From: RUG572 sp964386385
Lineage (GTDB): Bacteria; Verrucomicrobiota; Kiritimatiellia; RFP12; UBA1067
Reading direction: 5' to 3'
Assembly (NCBI GenBank): GCA_964386385.1
Contig: CAYLRN010000003.1
Span: 1-64,000 of the forward strand
Length of the DNA: 64,000 nt
Positions 7,271 to 14,193 of this stretch are shown one piece after another. Below the pieces are notes generated by a model. That model had not been told where the DNA came from. It saw only the letters and a program-made list of their open reading frames with translations, and did not search any database. The first letter of the stretch is position 1; the number at the start of each line of letters is the position of its first letter. The position numbers and the translations under genes are program-made.

Positions 7271-10222
7271 ATGATTGGAACGAAGACGATGCGGGGCGGC
7301 GTGTTGGCAAGGAGGCTTGGCGTCTTGTGCGCGGTCGTCGGATGCGTGGCGGGCGGACGGTCCGCCACGGTGTCGACGAACGACGCGGGCGTGGTGACGA
7401 TCGGCGTGGCGACGGGCGAGACGTACGCCTATCCGTCGGCGCTGGCGTCCGACGTCTCGTCCGTCGTGAAGACGGGCGCGGGCACGGCGACGTTCGGCGT
7501 CGCCGCCAGCGGCTTTTCGGGGACGATCGAACTGCGCGAGGGCGTTGCCGACTTCGCCGTCGACGGCGCATACGGCAAGGCGGACGTGAACGTTGCCGAC
7601 GGTGCGCAGATGCTCGTCTCGCATCCGGGCAAAGGGCAGCAGATCGTCTCGGTCTACGGCACGGTGACGATCTGCGGATCGGGGCCCGACGGCACGGGCG
7701 CGCTCGTCTACTCCAATTCCGCGATGGGCGACAACCTGTTCAAGAAAATCGTCCTCGCCGGGGACGCGACAATGGGAGGAAGGCGTTTCGGCTCGCTCGA
7801 ACTCGACTTCCAGGGACACGTGCTGACGTGGGCCGGCACGAACATGATGGCGCTGAACTCGACATGGCGGAACGTCGGCGGCTACGTCCACAAGGGCACG
7901 GCGGACATGTGCTTCCAGTCGGTGACGTTCGGCGACGCCACCGCCGCGGACGCGCCGTTCACGCTCGCCGCGACGCAGGGCGGATACGTCAGCTTCTGGA
8001 GCTGCTGGACGCCGGTGCCGATGGCGCTGACGGTGGCGGAGGACTCGCGGATCGTGGCCAATTCCGGCGGGTATCGGAACTGCAACGTATGGTCCGGACC
8101 GATTCTCGTCGAGGCGGGGCGGACGCTTCAGGTGGGGGCGAGCGGGACGGACAGGTCTCTGCGCATTTCGGGCGCGATCGGCGGCGCGGGGACGCTCAAG
8201 TCTACCGGTTCGGGAATCCTCTATTTGGACAACCCCGGCAACTCGTGGACGGGCGGCCTTGAAGTCCCGGCCGGATGCGCCTACGCGCCGGCGCCGTCCG
8301 TCCTGCCGGAGTGGCAGACCCCGGAGCGCATTCGCCTGACCGGCGGCGCGCTCGTCGCCGTCGTCGGAAAGCCGCTCTCCGGGCTGTCGGTGCAGGACAC
8401 GTGGACTGCGGACGACGTGCGGACGCTCATGGCGAACGTCGCCGCCGCCGTCAACACGGACACGAGCGTCGGCTTCCACGTCGAGGCGGGCGTAGACTTC
8501 ACGTATCCCCATCCAGTCTCCACCAACGTCAGCAAGTATGGCGCGGGCGCTCTGCGGCTGACGGGCGGGACGTCCAATCGCTCCTCGTTCGACGTGGAAG
8601 AGGGCAAGGTCATTCTGTCCGGTGACGTCGTGCGCGACTTCCAGAACTTCATCCAGCACAACGGCGGCGTCGTCCTCCACGAATCGGGCGAGACGGCCGT
8701 TGCGGGAATGATCCGCATCGCGAACAGGACTTCGAACCGGTGCGCGTTCCGCCAGACGGGCGGCTCGTTCGAGGCGATTGGCGGCAACTTCTACATGGCC
8801 GAGGCGGTCGCGTCGCGCGGCTCGTTCGAGGTGCTGGACGGCGTGTCCGCGCTCAGGGGCGCGATGTACGTCGCCAAGGGGACGAACACGTTCGGCGCGG
8901 TCGTGCAGAAGGGCGGCGTCTTCAAATTGAACTCGGACGTCATGAACCTCGGCGAGAGCGGCGACGCAGTGATGTACGTCGGCGGCGGGACGAACGACCA
9001 CATGTACGCCTCGACATACGGTGCAATGACCGCGTTCATGGGCACCGGACGCCACGGCAGCTCCACGCTGACGGTCGACGGGACGGGGACGCTCTTCCGC
9101 GTGAACGGCCTCGTCATGGGCGCTCACGACTCGCCGCAGACGAACGTCCTCAACGTCGCGAACGGCGGCGTCTTCTCCTCCGCGCGCTTCTACGCGGAGT
9201 CGTACGGCAACGCGTCTCCGTTCTCGAACGGAGTCTTCAACGTGGTCAACGTCGACGGCGGCGTGATACGTCCGCTGTTCGGGTGGGGCTGGAACCACCA
9301 GGGCGGGACGTACCATGCGCGCGACGTCGGGAAATGGGTCGTCTACGAAAACGGCATGACGCTGGACACGTCCGTCTGCTCGAACAACACCATGTCGTAT
9401 GCCACCGAGCACCAGTTCTCCGACAGCATCCTCGCCCCGACGGGGAAGGGCGTCGTCTCCATCGCGCTGCCCGATTCCGATGCGTTCAGGAAAGAGACGT
9501 ACACCATGCCGGCGCGCGTTCGGATCTTCGACGCGGCGGGATGGGGTGCGACGGCGTTCGCGGACTTCGATCCGGAGACGGGGACGCTTTCGGGCGTGAA
9601 GGTGACGTCGCGCGGATGCGACTACTCCGAGTCGCCGACTGTCCTTCTCGACAGCGCGGACGGCACGAAGACGTACGTCTGCACGTGCAAGGTGGCGCCC
9701 AACGCGGGCGGCGGCCTCACAAAGCGCGGCGCCCAGCTGGCGACGCTCTACGGCACGAACACCTATACTGGCGCGACGTGCGTGGAGGAGGGAATGCTCA
9801 AGTTCAACGCCGCCGGGAACGTCCCGACGAACTCGCACATGCGCGTGAAGGCCGGAGCCACGCTGCAACTCCCGTGCGCGACGCCCCTCAAGTCCATTGG
9901 CGGCGCCGGACGGATCGCGGGCGGCGCCGTCACGCTGACGTCCGGGTACGTGGCTGACGCGGCGGACCTGAACGCGAAGGCGAAGCTGACGGTGGAGGGT
10001 GCGGTTACGTTCGCGGACGGCGCGGCTGTGGGGCTGTCCGACCCGGAAAACCTTGCGCAGGGGCCGAGCCGCTGGCCGCTCGTGACTTCGGCGAACGCGA
10101 TCGATGGAACGCCGGCCGTCGACCGGACGACCCTCCCCGCGCCGTTCGGGGTTTCGTTCTCCGCCGACCGCAAGACGCTCTACCTCACCTATCCCAACGC
10201 AACGCTGATCGTATTCCGCTGA
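7271..10222 (+). CDS. Large secreted PATR-like beta-strand repeat protein, LIVFR end
   Basis: 983 residues, predicted exported; signal peptide roughly residues 1-33. Classic passenger-associated repeats are visible near both ends: VVKTGAGTATF...SGFSGTIELREG at about 57-90, and TKRGAQLATLYG..TYTGATCVEEG near 818-850, followed by a GGAGRI-AGGAVTL unit. The middle is repetitive beta sequence with LEVLDGVSALRG-type turns. There is no C-terminal barrel; the last strands are ADRKTLYLTY, then NATLIVFR and the stop. GGAGG lies 7 nt before the ATG. It is a single-gene unit between an A-run promoter and a long tandem repeat. Function is inferred as a surface or extracellular structural protein; no catalytic motif was seen. 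Confidence 0.75.
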   Translation: MIGTKTMRGGVLARRLGVLCAVVGCVAGGRSATVSTNDAGVVTIGVATGETYAYPSALASDVSSVVKTGAGTATFGVAASGFSGTIELREGVADFAVDGAYGKADVNVADGAQMLVSHPGKGQQIVSVYGTVTICGSGPDGTGALVYSNSAMGDNLFKKIVLAGDATMGGRRFGSLELDFQGHVLTWAGTNMMALNSTWRNVGGYVHKGTADMCFQSVTFGDATAADAPFTLAATQGGYVSFWSCWTPVPMALTVAEDSRIVANSGGYRNCNVWSGPILVEAGRTLQVGASGTDRSLRISGAIGGAGTLKSTGSGILYLDNPGNSWTGGLEVPAGCAYAPAPSVLPEWQTPERIRLTGGALVAVVGKPLSGLSVQDTWTADDVRTLMANVAAAVNTDTSVGFHVEAGVDFTYPHPVSTNVSKYGAGALRLTGGTSNRSSFDVEEGKVILSGDVVRDFQNFIQHNGGVVLHESGETAVAGMIRIANRTSNRCAFRQTGGSFEAIGGNFYMAEAVASRGSFEVLDGVSALRGAMYVAKGTNTFGAVVQKGGVFKLNSDVMNLGESGDAVMYVGGGTNDHMYASTYGAMTAFMGTGRHGSSTLTVDGTGTLFRVNGLVMGAHDSPQTNVLNVANGGVFSSARFYAESYGNASPFSNGVFNVVNVDGGVIRPLFGWGWNHQGGTYHARDVGKWVVYENGMTLDTSVCSNNTMSYATEHQFSDSILAPTGKGVVSIALPDSDAFRKETYTMPARVRIFDAAGWGATAFADFDPETGTLSGVKVTSRGCDYSESPTVLLDSADGTKTYVCTCKVAPNAGGGLTKRGAQLATLYGTNTYTGATCVEEGMLKFNAAGNVPTNSHMRVKAGATLQLPCATPLKSIGGAGRIAGGAVTLTSGYVADAADLNAKAKLTVEGAVTFADGAAVGLSDPENLAQGPSRWPLVTSANAIDGTPAVDRTTLPAPFGVSFSADRKTLYLTYPNATLIVFR

Positions 10223-10235
10223 CCGCAATCAAGGA

Positions 10236-10249
10236 TTAAGCGGTCAAGT
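10236..10249 (+). repeat. 14-bp dispersed motif TTAAGCGGTCAAGT, copy 1
   Basis: An exact second copy occurs at 33764-33777. Both lie just after a gene and just before a palindrome cluster upstream of an A-run promoter. Confidence 0.5.
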
Positions 10250-10304
10250 TGCACTTGGCAGCCGCCCTCCGGGGGGAGGGCGCGGTCCTCGCGCGCATTT
10301 CGCA

Positions 10305-10850
10305 GCGGCGCGACGGGACATCGCGCCCTACCGATGAAACGGCGCGATGGTAGGGCGGGGCGTCCCGCCCCGCCGAATTGGCTCTTCGACCGCCTTTTCA
10401 CCGGCGGCGGCGCGACGGGACGTCGCGCCCTACCGATGAAACGGCGCGATGGTAGGGCGGGGCGTCCCGCCCCGCCGAATTGGCTCTTCGACCGCCTTTT
10501 CACCGGCGGCGGCGCGACGGGACGTCGCGCCCTACCGATGAAACGGCGCGATGGTAGGGCGGGGCGTCCCGCCCCGCCGAATTGGCTCTTCGACCGCCTT
10601 TTCACCGGCGGCGGCGCGACGGGACGTCGCGCCCTACCGATGAAACGGCGCGATGGTAGGGCGGGGCGTCCCGCCCCGCCGAATTGGCTCTTCGACCGCC
10701 TTTTCACCGGCGGCGGCGCGACGGGACGTCGCGCCCTACCGATGAAACGGCGCGATGGTAGGGTGTGGTGTCCCGCCCCGCCGAATTGGCTCTTCAACCG
10801 CCTTTTCACCAGCAGCGGCGCGATGGGACGTCGCGCCCTACTGGTGAAAT
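10305..10850. repeat. 102-bp tandem repeat array, about five copies
   Basis: Near-identical 102-bp units, with TAGGGCGGGG starting at 10351, 10453, 10555 and 10657 and a diverged unit at 10759. Each unit holds two perfect palindrome cores: GGCGGGGCG/CGCCCCGCC and GGCGCGACG/CGTCGCGCC-like. Because 102 is divisible by 3, reading frames stay open through the array on both strands and give artificial Arg/Gly/Pro-rich 34-residue repeats; I do not regard these as genes. It fills the gap between the stop at 10222 and the promoter at 10906. The outermost copies are the most diverged, which suggests expansion from the middle. Confidence 0.9.
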
Positions 10851-10905
10851 GCGGCTGGCGAGGACGTCTGCCCTCCCCATGACGGTAAAAGTCGATTTGC
10901 GAATA

Positions 10906-10932
10906 TTGACAGGAAAAAAAAATGAATATAAT
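10906..10932 (+). promoter_or_regulatory. A-run spacer promoter 3
   Basis: Perfect TTGACA (10906-10911) and TATAAT (10927-10932) with a 15-nt spacer containing nine A (10914-10922). It is one base shorter in both A run and spacer than the copy at 7202. It lies about 70 nt upstream of the ATG at 11001. Confidence 0.8.
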
Positions 10933-11000
10933 TCTCTCCGTTCGGCTGATTGCGTCCAAGGCGGGCGCATGGGACGGCCGTGGAAACGGAGAGTGCGAAG

Positions 11001-13718
11001 ATGAGGCATATATTTGCAGCGGCAATGCTGATGGCGGCTGCGGGGCGCGCCGCGATCGTCGTGACCGACTTCAAGGGGTCGCCGAACGCGCCCGGCACGG
11101 CGACGCTGGCGTTCGACGCGTCGTCGTCCGCGCGTGAACTGTGGTGCGCGTGGGATGGCGCGGACAGAGGCGCTGACTTCTCCGCGTGGGCGTCGAACGG
11201 ACGCATGGGCGTCGTCGCCGCGCAGTCGACGGCGTTCACGGGCGAACTCCCGGAAGGCGCGAAGGGCGCATCGGCGGCGCGGTTCTTCCTCGTCCCGCCT
11301 AATGGGACATACGCCCTCGATCACGTCCGCAGCACTGGGACGCAGTGCATCGACACCGGCGTCAAGGTCTCGCCCACAATGTCCGTCTCCGCCGAGGTCG
11401 AACTGACCGACGTGAAGACTGTGCAGCAGCGGATCTTCGGCACGGCGGACAACGACCTCACCGTCGCGGGATACATCAGCGGCGGAAGCGTCTGGGCATG
11501 GGGATTCCAGAACGACGTGGGGAACTGGACGTGGTTCGGCCAGAAGATGAACGCGCTGCGCACTCGCATGACTCTGGACGGATTCCGAAACTGCGTGACG
11601 CTCTCCGTCGCCGGCTATGTCGTCGCCTCCAACGACATGACGACCGCGCACACGAAGACGTCCGTGCTGCCGCTGGCCCTCCTTGGCGAATCGACCGCGT
11701 CGGGGACTTTCCGGCACTTCATGAGCGCGCGGTTCTACGGCGCGACGATTTCCGATTCGGGCGTCCTTGTGGCGGACTACAGGCCGTACGTCAAAGACGG
11801 CGTCGCCGGCGTGCGCAACGCCGTGGACGGCTCGTTTCTCGCAAGCGCCTCTGACGTGCCGTTCGTCGTGGGCGAAGGGCGCGACGCGATTCCCGCCGGC
11901 TGCGAGACGGGCGTGTCGATCGACCTCTCGCGCCTTCGCCGGGGCGACGTCTGGAGCGACGCGACGTATCTCTGGGACTTCACGCGCGCCGACCTGAACG
12001 GCGACGGAGAGGTGCAGGCGGGTGAGATCCGCAACGCGCTGCAGTTCGGGTCGACGAACGAGAACGGTTCCGTCTGGGACAAGACCGTCTATGTCAAGTC
12101 GTCCGCCGTCTCGGCCGGCACGGCCGATGGAATCGCGTGGAAGAGGGGGTCTGTCTCCATGCCGTCGCGCGGCTTCGCGCTTGAGGACGCCACGTACCTT
12201 GACATTCCGGCCGTGTACGAGATAGAGAACGGGAAGACAAACATGTGGGCCAACGGCGTCCAGGTCGAAAAGGCCAACGTCGCCGGCAGCATCACCGTCG
12301 TCGCCCGCCTGAAGATAGGCAACTTCGCCTACAACGCCTTCCACAACTCTCCGAGCTGGTTCCTGAACAACGCGCTCCACTGGGGTAACTGGCGCGGAGA
12401 CCAGTTCGGGTTCTACCAGTCCAACATTGCGGGGACGAACGGCTATCTGCGCTTCCTCCAGGGGCAGAAATACGTGCAGATGGGCGGCCCCGCCCTCCAC
12501 ACGAACGTCTGGTACGACGTAGCGTACAGCCTTCGCGACAATGGCGACAAGACGGCGGACTGGATCATGGCGTACTCCGAGCGCGACACGGGCGCGGTGG
12601 GCGTCTACGTCGAGACGGGGACGTTCCAGAACGCCTTCACCAACGAGTGGCCGTCCGGAACCCGTCCGCTCCTGATCGGCGGCGAGTACTTGGGCGGATG
12701 GAGCCAGGGCGGCACGGACACGACCGGCGGCGGCAAGGCGTTCAACGGCAGCATCCAGCGCATCGCGGTGTGGTCGCGCGCGCTGTCGGAAGACGAAATC
12801 CGTGAGGCGTTCGTCCAGTCGCCGCCGATGTTCCGCGTCGGCACGGAGAACGGCTCCGCGGACGAGTTCGGCCTTGCGGACGAGACGGGCGATGCGTTCA
12901 ATGCCGAGCAGCAGCCGTGGCAGGACTTCCGCAGGACGCTCTCCGCCGCCCGTCCATCGGTGACGATCTCCGCTCCGATGCGTTCCGATTCGCGCAAGGT
13001 CCCCTATGTCCTGCGCGTCAGGGGTGCGTCGGGGACGGCGACGCTGGAGGCGTCCGTGGACGGCGTGTCGCTTGGCGTCCGTTCGTTCAAGCCGGGCGAC
13101 GCGCGGACGTGGTTCGTGCCCGCCAAACTGCTGGCGCGGAAAACCGGCGGCGTCTCCGTGGAGCTGCGCTGGCGCGCGGGCGGGACGTTCGCGTTCGACG
13201 TCGTGGAGATGACGGGCTCCGCGTCTCTCGGCGTGGAGAACGGAAGCACGACCGACATGTCGCAGGAGGGGAAGACGGAGGCGGCGTCCTACGCCGGGCA
13301 GTGGAACTTCAAGCGCTTCGCCCGCGCATCCGTGGGCGGCAGCGCGAACTACGCGACAGAGGTGGACTTCTGGGTGCCGCCCGAACTCGCCGCGCGCAAT
13401 GCGTTCCGCTACACGACGCGCATCACCGACCAGGGCGCGTCCGACGGCTCCACCAACACGCTCTTCAACGTGCTGGGCTGGACGAAGTGGCAATTGCCGT
13501 TCGCGCTTGTGATGAACGGGAAGAAGGTCTGGGAGACGGAGGGCGGGCCGAACCGCGTTGTCTTCTGCATGTTCGAGAAGGGCGAGCTGAAGGCGGGATG
13601 GAACAAGTTCAACTGGGTCGTTCCTGGGCCGCTCGGCACTACGCCCTGGGTCTGCCTCGACTACCACCGCCTTGAGGTCGTCGAGAACCCCGCGTCCCTG
13701 ATCGTCATCTTCCGCTAG
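11001..13718 (+). CDS. Secreted LamG-like protein with EF-hand-like loop, LIVIFR end
   Basis: 905 residues. Signal peptide at about 1-18 (MRHIFAAAMLMAAAGRA). Two concanavalin-A/LamG-like lectin regions are inferred: about 110-290 (GTQCIDTGVKV...RIFGTADNDL...ARFYGATIS) and about 400-610 (AGSITVVARLKIG...GSIQRIAVWSRALSEDEI, the usual closing strand of LamG). Between them lies a calcium-loop-like segment, DLNGDGEVQAGE, near residue 331. The C-terminal part is beta-rich and ends PASLIVIFR. The start at 11001 follows CGGAGAG; an in-frame ATG at 10950 has no ribosome site. It probably binds glycans at the surface. Whether the EF-like loop belongs to a dockerin is unclear, since only one loop is seen. 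Confidence 0.7.
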   Translation: MRHIFAAAMLMAAAGRAAIVVTDFKGSPNAPGTATLAFDASSSARELWCAWDGADRGADFSAWASNGRMGVVAAQSTAFTGELPEGAKGASAARFFLVPPNGTYALDHVRSTGTQCIDTGVKVSPTMSVSAEVELTDVKTVQQRIFGTADNDLTVAGYISGGSVWAWGFQNDVGNWTWFGQKMNALRTRMTLDGFRNCVTLSVAGYVVASNDMTTAHTKTSVLPLALLGESTASGTFRHFMSARFYGATISDSGVLVADYRPYVKDGVAGVRNAVDGSFLASASDVPFVVGEGRDAIPAGCETGVSIDLSRLRRGDVWSDATYLWDFTRADLNGDGEVQAGEIRNALQFGSTNENGSVWDKTVYVKSSAVSAGTADGIAWKRGSVSMPSRGFALEDATYLDIPAVYEIENGKTNMWANGVQVEKANVAGSITVVARLKIGNFAYNAFHNSPSWFLNNALHWGNWRGDQFGFYQSNIAGTNGYLRFLQGQKYVQMGGPALHTNVWYDVAYSLRDNGDKTADWIMAYSERDTGAVGVYVETGTFQNAFTNEWPSGTRPLLIGGEYLGGWSQGGTDTTGGGKAFNGSIQRIAVWSRALSEDEIREAFVQSPPMFRVGTENGSADEFGLADETGDAFNAEQQPWQDFRRTLSAARPSVTISAPMRSDSRKVPYVLRVRGASGTATLEASVDGVSLGVRSFKPGDARTWFVPAKLLARKTGGVSVELRWRAGGTFAFDVVEMTGSASLGVENGSTTDMSQEGKTEAASYAGQWNFKRFARASVGGSANYATEVDFWVPPELAARNAFRYTTRITDQGASDGSTNTLFNVLGWTKWQLPFALVMNGKKVWETEGGPNRVVFCMFEKGELKAGWNKFNWVVPGPLGTTPWVCLDYHRLEVVENPASLIVIFR

Positions 13719-13740
13719 TCCGCGCCTTCGGACGCTCCCT

Positions 13741-13770
13741 GCGGGCGGCGCACCCCGGTGCGCCGCCCGC
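13741..13770. repeat. Perfect 14-bp-stem palindrome, likely terminator
   Basis: GCGGGCGGCGCACC, a 2-nt loop, then its exact complement. It starts 22 nt after the stop at 13718. It lacks a T run, so it may be a palindromic repeat rather than an intrinsic terminator, but its position suits ending the upstream transcript. Confidence 0.6.
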
Positions 13771-13858
13771 ATTGCCTTCGCAAAGCGCAAGTTCCCGCCG
13801 AAAAAATCCATCTAAAATGCGCATCTGCGCGGCAATGAAAAAAACGTTCGATTTGCTG

Positions 13859-13887
13859 TTGCACGTCGCGCCGACATATGGTATCAT
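13859..13887 (+). promoter_or_regulatory. tRNA promoter
   Basis: TTGCAC (13859-13864), a 17-nt spacer, and TATCAT (13882-13887) preceded by TGG to give an extended -10. It lies 23 nt before tRNA-Leu. The same TGGTATCAT appears in the promoter of the minus-strand tRNA-Arg. Confidence 0.65.
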
Positions 13888-13910
13888 ATCACTCGTTTTC
13901 AACCCCCTTT

Positions 13911-13995
13911 GCTCGGGTGGTGAAATTGGCAGACACGCATGCTTGAGGTGCATGTGGAGAGATCCTTGCGGGTTCGAGTCCCGCCCCGAGCACCA
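13911..13995 (+). tRNA. tRNA-Leu (anticodon GAG)
   Basis: Class II tRNA of 85 nt including encoded CCA. Acceptor stem GCTCGGG pairs with CCCGAGC (13985-13991). The anticodon stem CATGC/GCATG holds the loop TTGAGGT, giving anticodon GAG for CUC/CUU codons. A long variable arm is present, as in leucine tRNAs, with the T-arm motif GGTTCGAGTCC. Confidence 0.95.
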
Positions 13996-13997
13996 CT

Positions 13998-14083
<86 letters not shown>

Positions 14084-14087
14084 TCGA

Positions 14088-14112
14088 AAAAGTTCCGAGA
14101 ATCGGGGCTTTT
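14088..14112 (+). terminator. Rho-independent terminator of the tRNA pair
   Basis: A hairpin AAAAGTTCCGA, loop GAA, TCGGGGCTTTT (11 pairs including two G-T) starts 5 nt after the tRNA-Tyr CCA. Its descending arm ends in TTTT. Confidence 0.65.
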
Positions 14113-14181
14113 CCTGTTTCTGGCGACTCTGCGCCGCCCGTCCGTTTTCGTTTGCGAGTGGCGGGGCGTCGGCAATTGGTG

Positions 14182-14187
14182 TATAAT
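14182..14187 (+). promoter_or_regulatory. -10 box giving a leaderless transcript
   Basis: A perfect TATAAT ends exactly 6 nt before the ATG at 14194, so transcription would begin at or beside the start codon. No ribosome site can fit between them. The -35 is not obvious. Confidence 0.55.
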
Positions 14188-14193
14188 GCGGGC

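Noticed and set aside
10305..10850. CRISPR array
   Set aside because: Units are contiguous and near-identical over the full 102 bp, with no unique spacers and no cas genes.
10334..10882. A 182-residue open frame (and a longer one on the other strand) of 34-residue repeats
   Set aside because: It is produced by a 102-bp palindrome-bearing tandem repeat; no ribosome site or signal, frames open on both strands, and composition unlike real genes here.
11992..12030. Dockerin domain in the LamG protein
   Set aside because: Only one calcium-loop-like segment is seen; dockerins need two, and no cohesin was found in the window.
3967..13811. Very long minus-strand open frames opposite the large repeat-protein genes (for example 3967-6975, 7223-10228, 10806-13811)
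   Set aside because: High-GC codon shadows: they are Arg/Val/His/Ala-rich, cover promoters and repeats, and lack recognisable motifs, while the plus strand has signal peptides and domains.
13798..13830. A possible seventh A-run promoter (a run of six A followed by TAAAAT near 13818)
   Set aside because: Only six A, no TTGACA, and it precedes tRNAs that have their own promoter at 13859.
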